From contig NZ_CP024307.1 of the NCBI RefSeq assembly GCF_002944405.1, positions 1,818,501-1,882,500 of the forward strand: a stretch of 64,000 nt of DNA, in the 5' to 3' direction. Origin of the DNA: Sinorhizobium fredii (GTDB lineage Bacteria > Pseudomonadota > Alphaproteobacteria > Rhizobiales > Rhizobiaceae). The stretch's first letter is position 1, and each line of letters begins with the position of its first letter. The position numbers were made by a program, and so were the translations under genes. The notes below the pieces were generated by a model. That model ran no database searches. It was not told the origin of the DNA and saw only the letters and a list, made by a program, of their open reading frames with translations. This document shows, one piece after another, positions 63,145-64,000 of the stretch.

Positions 63145-63386
63145 TTCACCTTAATATCGCCAGCGGCGACGAGATCGGTGACATCAAGGTTAACCCCGGT
63201 GCTAAGCACAGCATCACCTTCACGAACCGGCACCACGGCGTGGAGAAGGTAGGATGTCTTCACGCCACCTGGAGAATTCATGTCTGGGCGCGTTATCTGC
63301 TGCCCGGCGTAGTCGCCCAAATCAATGTCGTGTCCATCTTTCTGGAAATTCTTCATCACAGTGAACCTTACGGAGTTGATGGCCAA
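63141..63386 (-). CDS. Hypothetical phage protein on the minus strand
   Basis: 81 residues. TTG start at 63386 with GGAGG six bases upstream, an excellent site. MAINSVRFTVMKNFQKDGHD, GQQITRPDMNSPGGVKTSYL and VREGDAVLSTGVNLDVTDLV read as a beta-rich protein. Ends tail to tail with the metallopeptidase, overlapping by four bases. No family recognised. Confidence 0.6.
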   Translation of the reverse strand: MAINSVRFTVMKNFQKDGHDIDLGDYAGQQITRPDMNSPGGVKTSYLLHAVVPVREGDAVLSTGVNLDVTDLVAAGDIKVN

Positions 63387-63421
63387 GGTTATCCTCCATT
63401 TGACCGGGCTTTGACACCACG

Positions 63422-63886
63422 ATGGCGAAAGCGAAACTCTCAGATGAGGTGAAGACCTTCATCGTTCAAGCCCTGGCTTGCTTTGACAGCCCGTCGGTTG
63501 TGTCCGCGGCAGTCAAGAAGGATTTCGGTCTCGATGTGAGCCGGCAACTTGTCGAGAGCCACGACCCGAACAAGAAGGCGGCTTCAGGATTGGCGCCCAA
63601 ATGGCGCGTCCTGTTTGAGGAGACGCGAAAGACCTTTCTCGAGGATACAGCCTCCATCGCGATCAGCCATCGCGCCGTTCGCCTCCGCGCTCTCCAGCGC
63701 ATGGCCGACAAGGCAGAGACCCAGGGCAACATGGTGCTGGCATCGTCATTGCTGAAGCAGGCGGCGGAAGAAGTCGGCGGAGCTTACACGAACCGGCGCG
63801 AGATCACCGGCAAGGATGGCAAGGACCTGCCGACGCCGGTCTCCCCGGTGACGATCTTCCAGTTGCCCGACAATGGCAGAGGTTGA
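63422..63886 (+). CDS. Terminase small subunit (DUF2280 type)
   Basis: 154 residues. DUF2280 pattern: LSDEVKTFIVQALACFDSPS, VSAAVKKDFGLDVSRQLVES, then ISHRAVRLRALQRMADKAET and LLKQAAEEVGGAYTNRREIT. Recognises phage DNA and starts packaging with the large subunit, whose start lies inside its 3' end. Confidence 0.88.
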   Translation: MAKAKLSDEVKTFIVQALACFDSPSVVSAAVKKDFGLDVSRQLVESHDPNKKAASGLAPKWRVLFEETRKTFLEDTASIAISHRAVRLRALQRMADKAETQGNMVLASSLLKQAAEEVGGAYTNRREITGKDGKDLPTPVSPVTIFQLPDNGRG

Positions 63887-64000
63887 GCAAGGGCAGGGCG
63901 CCCAGACAATCATCCGGCCGCAGGCTGGCCCGCAGACGACCTTTCTCGCTTCCCCGGCTGATATCGCGATCTATGGCGGCTCGGCTGGCGGCGGCAAGAC
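63873..64000 (+). CDS. Terminase large subunit (N-terminal part, cut by window edge)
   Basis: About 42 residues visible. Reads MAEVEQGQGAQTIIRPQAGP then FLASPADIAIYGGSAGGGK, ending in the Walker A of the packaging ATPase. ATG 63873 overlaps the small-subunit gene by 14 bases. Confidence 0.9.
   Translation, partial: MAEVEQGQGAQTIIRPQAGPQTTFLASPADIAIYGGSAGGGK

Larger units (their letters stand above)
43375..64000. mobile_element. Temperate prophage (left part; right end beyond the window)
   Basis: Runs from beside tRNA-Cys to the window end. Phage identity is shown by the tyrosine integrase, Bet/RecT-like recombinase, Gp157-like protein, CI- and Cro-like pair, methyltransferases, DUF1376 replication protein, NusG-like antiterminator and terminase subunits. 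Genes form a leftward operon, an immunity region and a rightward operon, the layout of lambda-like phages. The left end lies within 43375-43408; I could not place the att core exactly. No right end is visible. Confidence 0.93.

Overview
The window looks like an alphaproteobacterial (Rhizobiales) chromosome, most like Sinorhizobium/Ensifer. This rests on high GC, Rhizobium-type gene content and order (moaC-trpC-trpD-parvulin isomerase, glmU-glmS, glnB-glnA, recG-sdhE-mfd), and protein sequences that closely match the S. meliloti group as I remember them. No database search was run. The species call is inference; the family calls rest on visible motifs.

Positions 1 to about 43,370 are ordinary core chromosome. 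In order they hold: the moaC start, trpC, trpD and a membrane-anchored parvulin isomerase (all minus); a Na/Pi cotransporter; glmU, glmS, a GNAT protein and a DUF502 membrane protein; recG (minus); sdhE-mfd; a FrnE/DsbA-like oxidoreductase and a periplasmic peptide-binding protein; an IalB-like secreted protein; hspQ; glnB-glnA (minus, with a good sigma-54 promoter); nnr; gpt; a MoaB/CinA-like protein; small orphans; tRNA-Leu(UAA); threonine dehydratase and an HlyU-family gene; CpdB phosphodiesterase; a membrane GGDEF protein; a divergent Lrp regulator/alanine dehydrogenase pair; sulfurtransferase, AlaX and cysteine synthase genes (minus); an SDR; a paired SMR transporter; tRNA-Asn(GUU); a small membrane protein; a YrbL-like protein; and tRNA-Cys(GCA).

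From about 43,375 to the window end is the left part of a temperate prophage next to tRNA-Cys. A tightly packed leftward operon (49,271 to 43,409) carries Gp157-like, Bet/RecT-like, HNH and integrase genes. The immunity region (about 49.3-51.1 kb) has a self-cleaving type CI repressor, a Cro-like HTH protein, and a small S24-fold protein that lacks both catalytic residues. Copies of an operator TAGG-N6-CCTA lie at both control regions. The rightward early operon encodes a GapR-like protein, tiny membrane proteins, a cytosine-C5 methyltransferase with a repeat-built recognition region, an adenine methyltransferase, a DUF1376 replication protein, a GcrA-like protein and a NusG-like antiterminator. 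An accessory island (59.4-62.4 kb) holds a BA14K secreted protein, repeated hairpins, a tRNA-like 3' fragment, small membrane proteins and a minus-strand zinc-ribbon/DUF4145 pair. A metallopeptidase and the terminase subunits then start the packaging region; the large subunit runs off the window.

The most unusual parts are the pseudo-S24 protein beside the repressor, the methylation and cell-cycle set (two methyltransferases with GcrA-like and GapR-like proteins), the eight-repeat methyltransferase, and the prophage lying on the 5' side of its tRNA.
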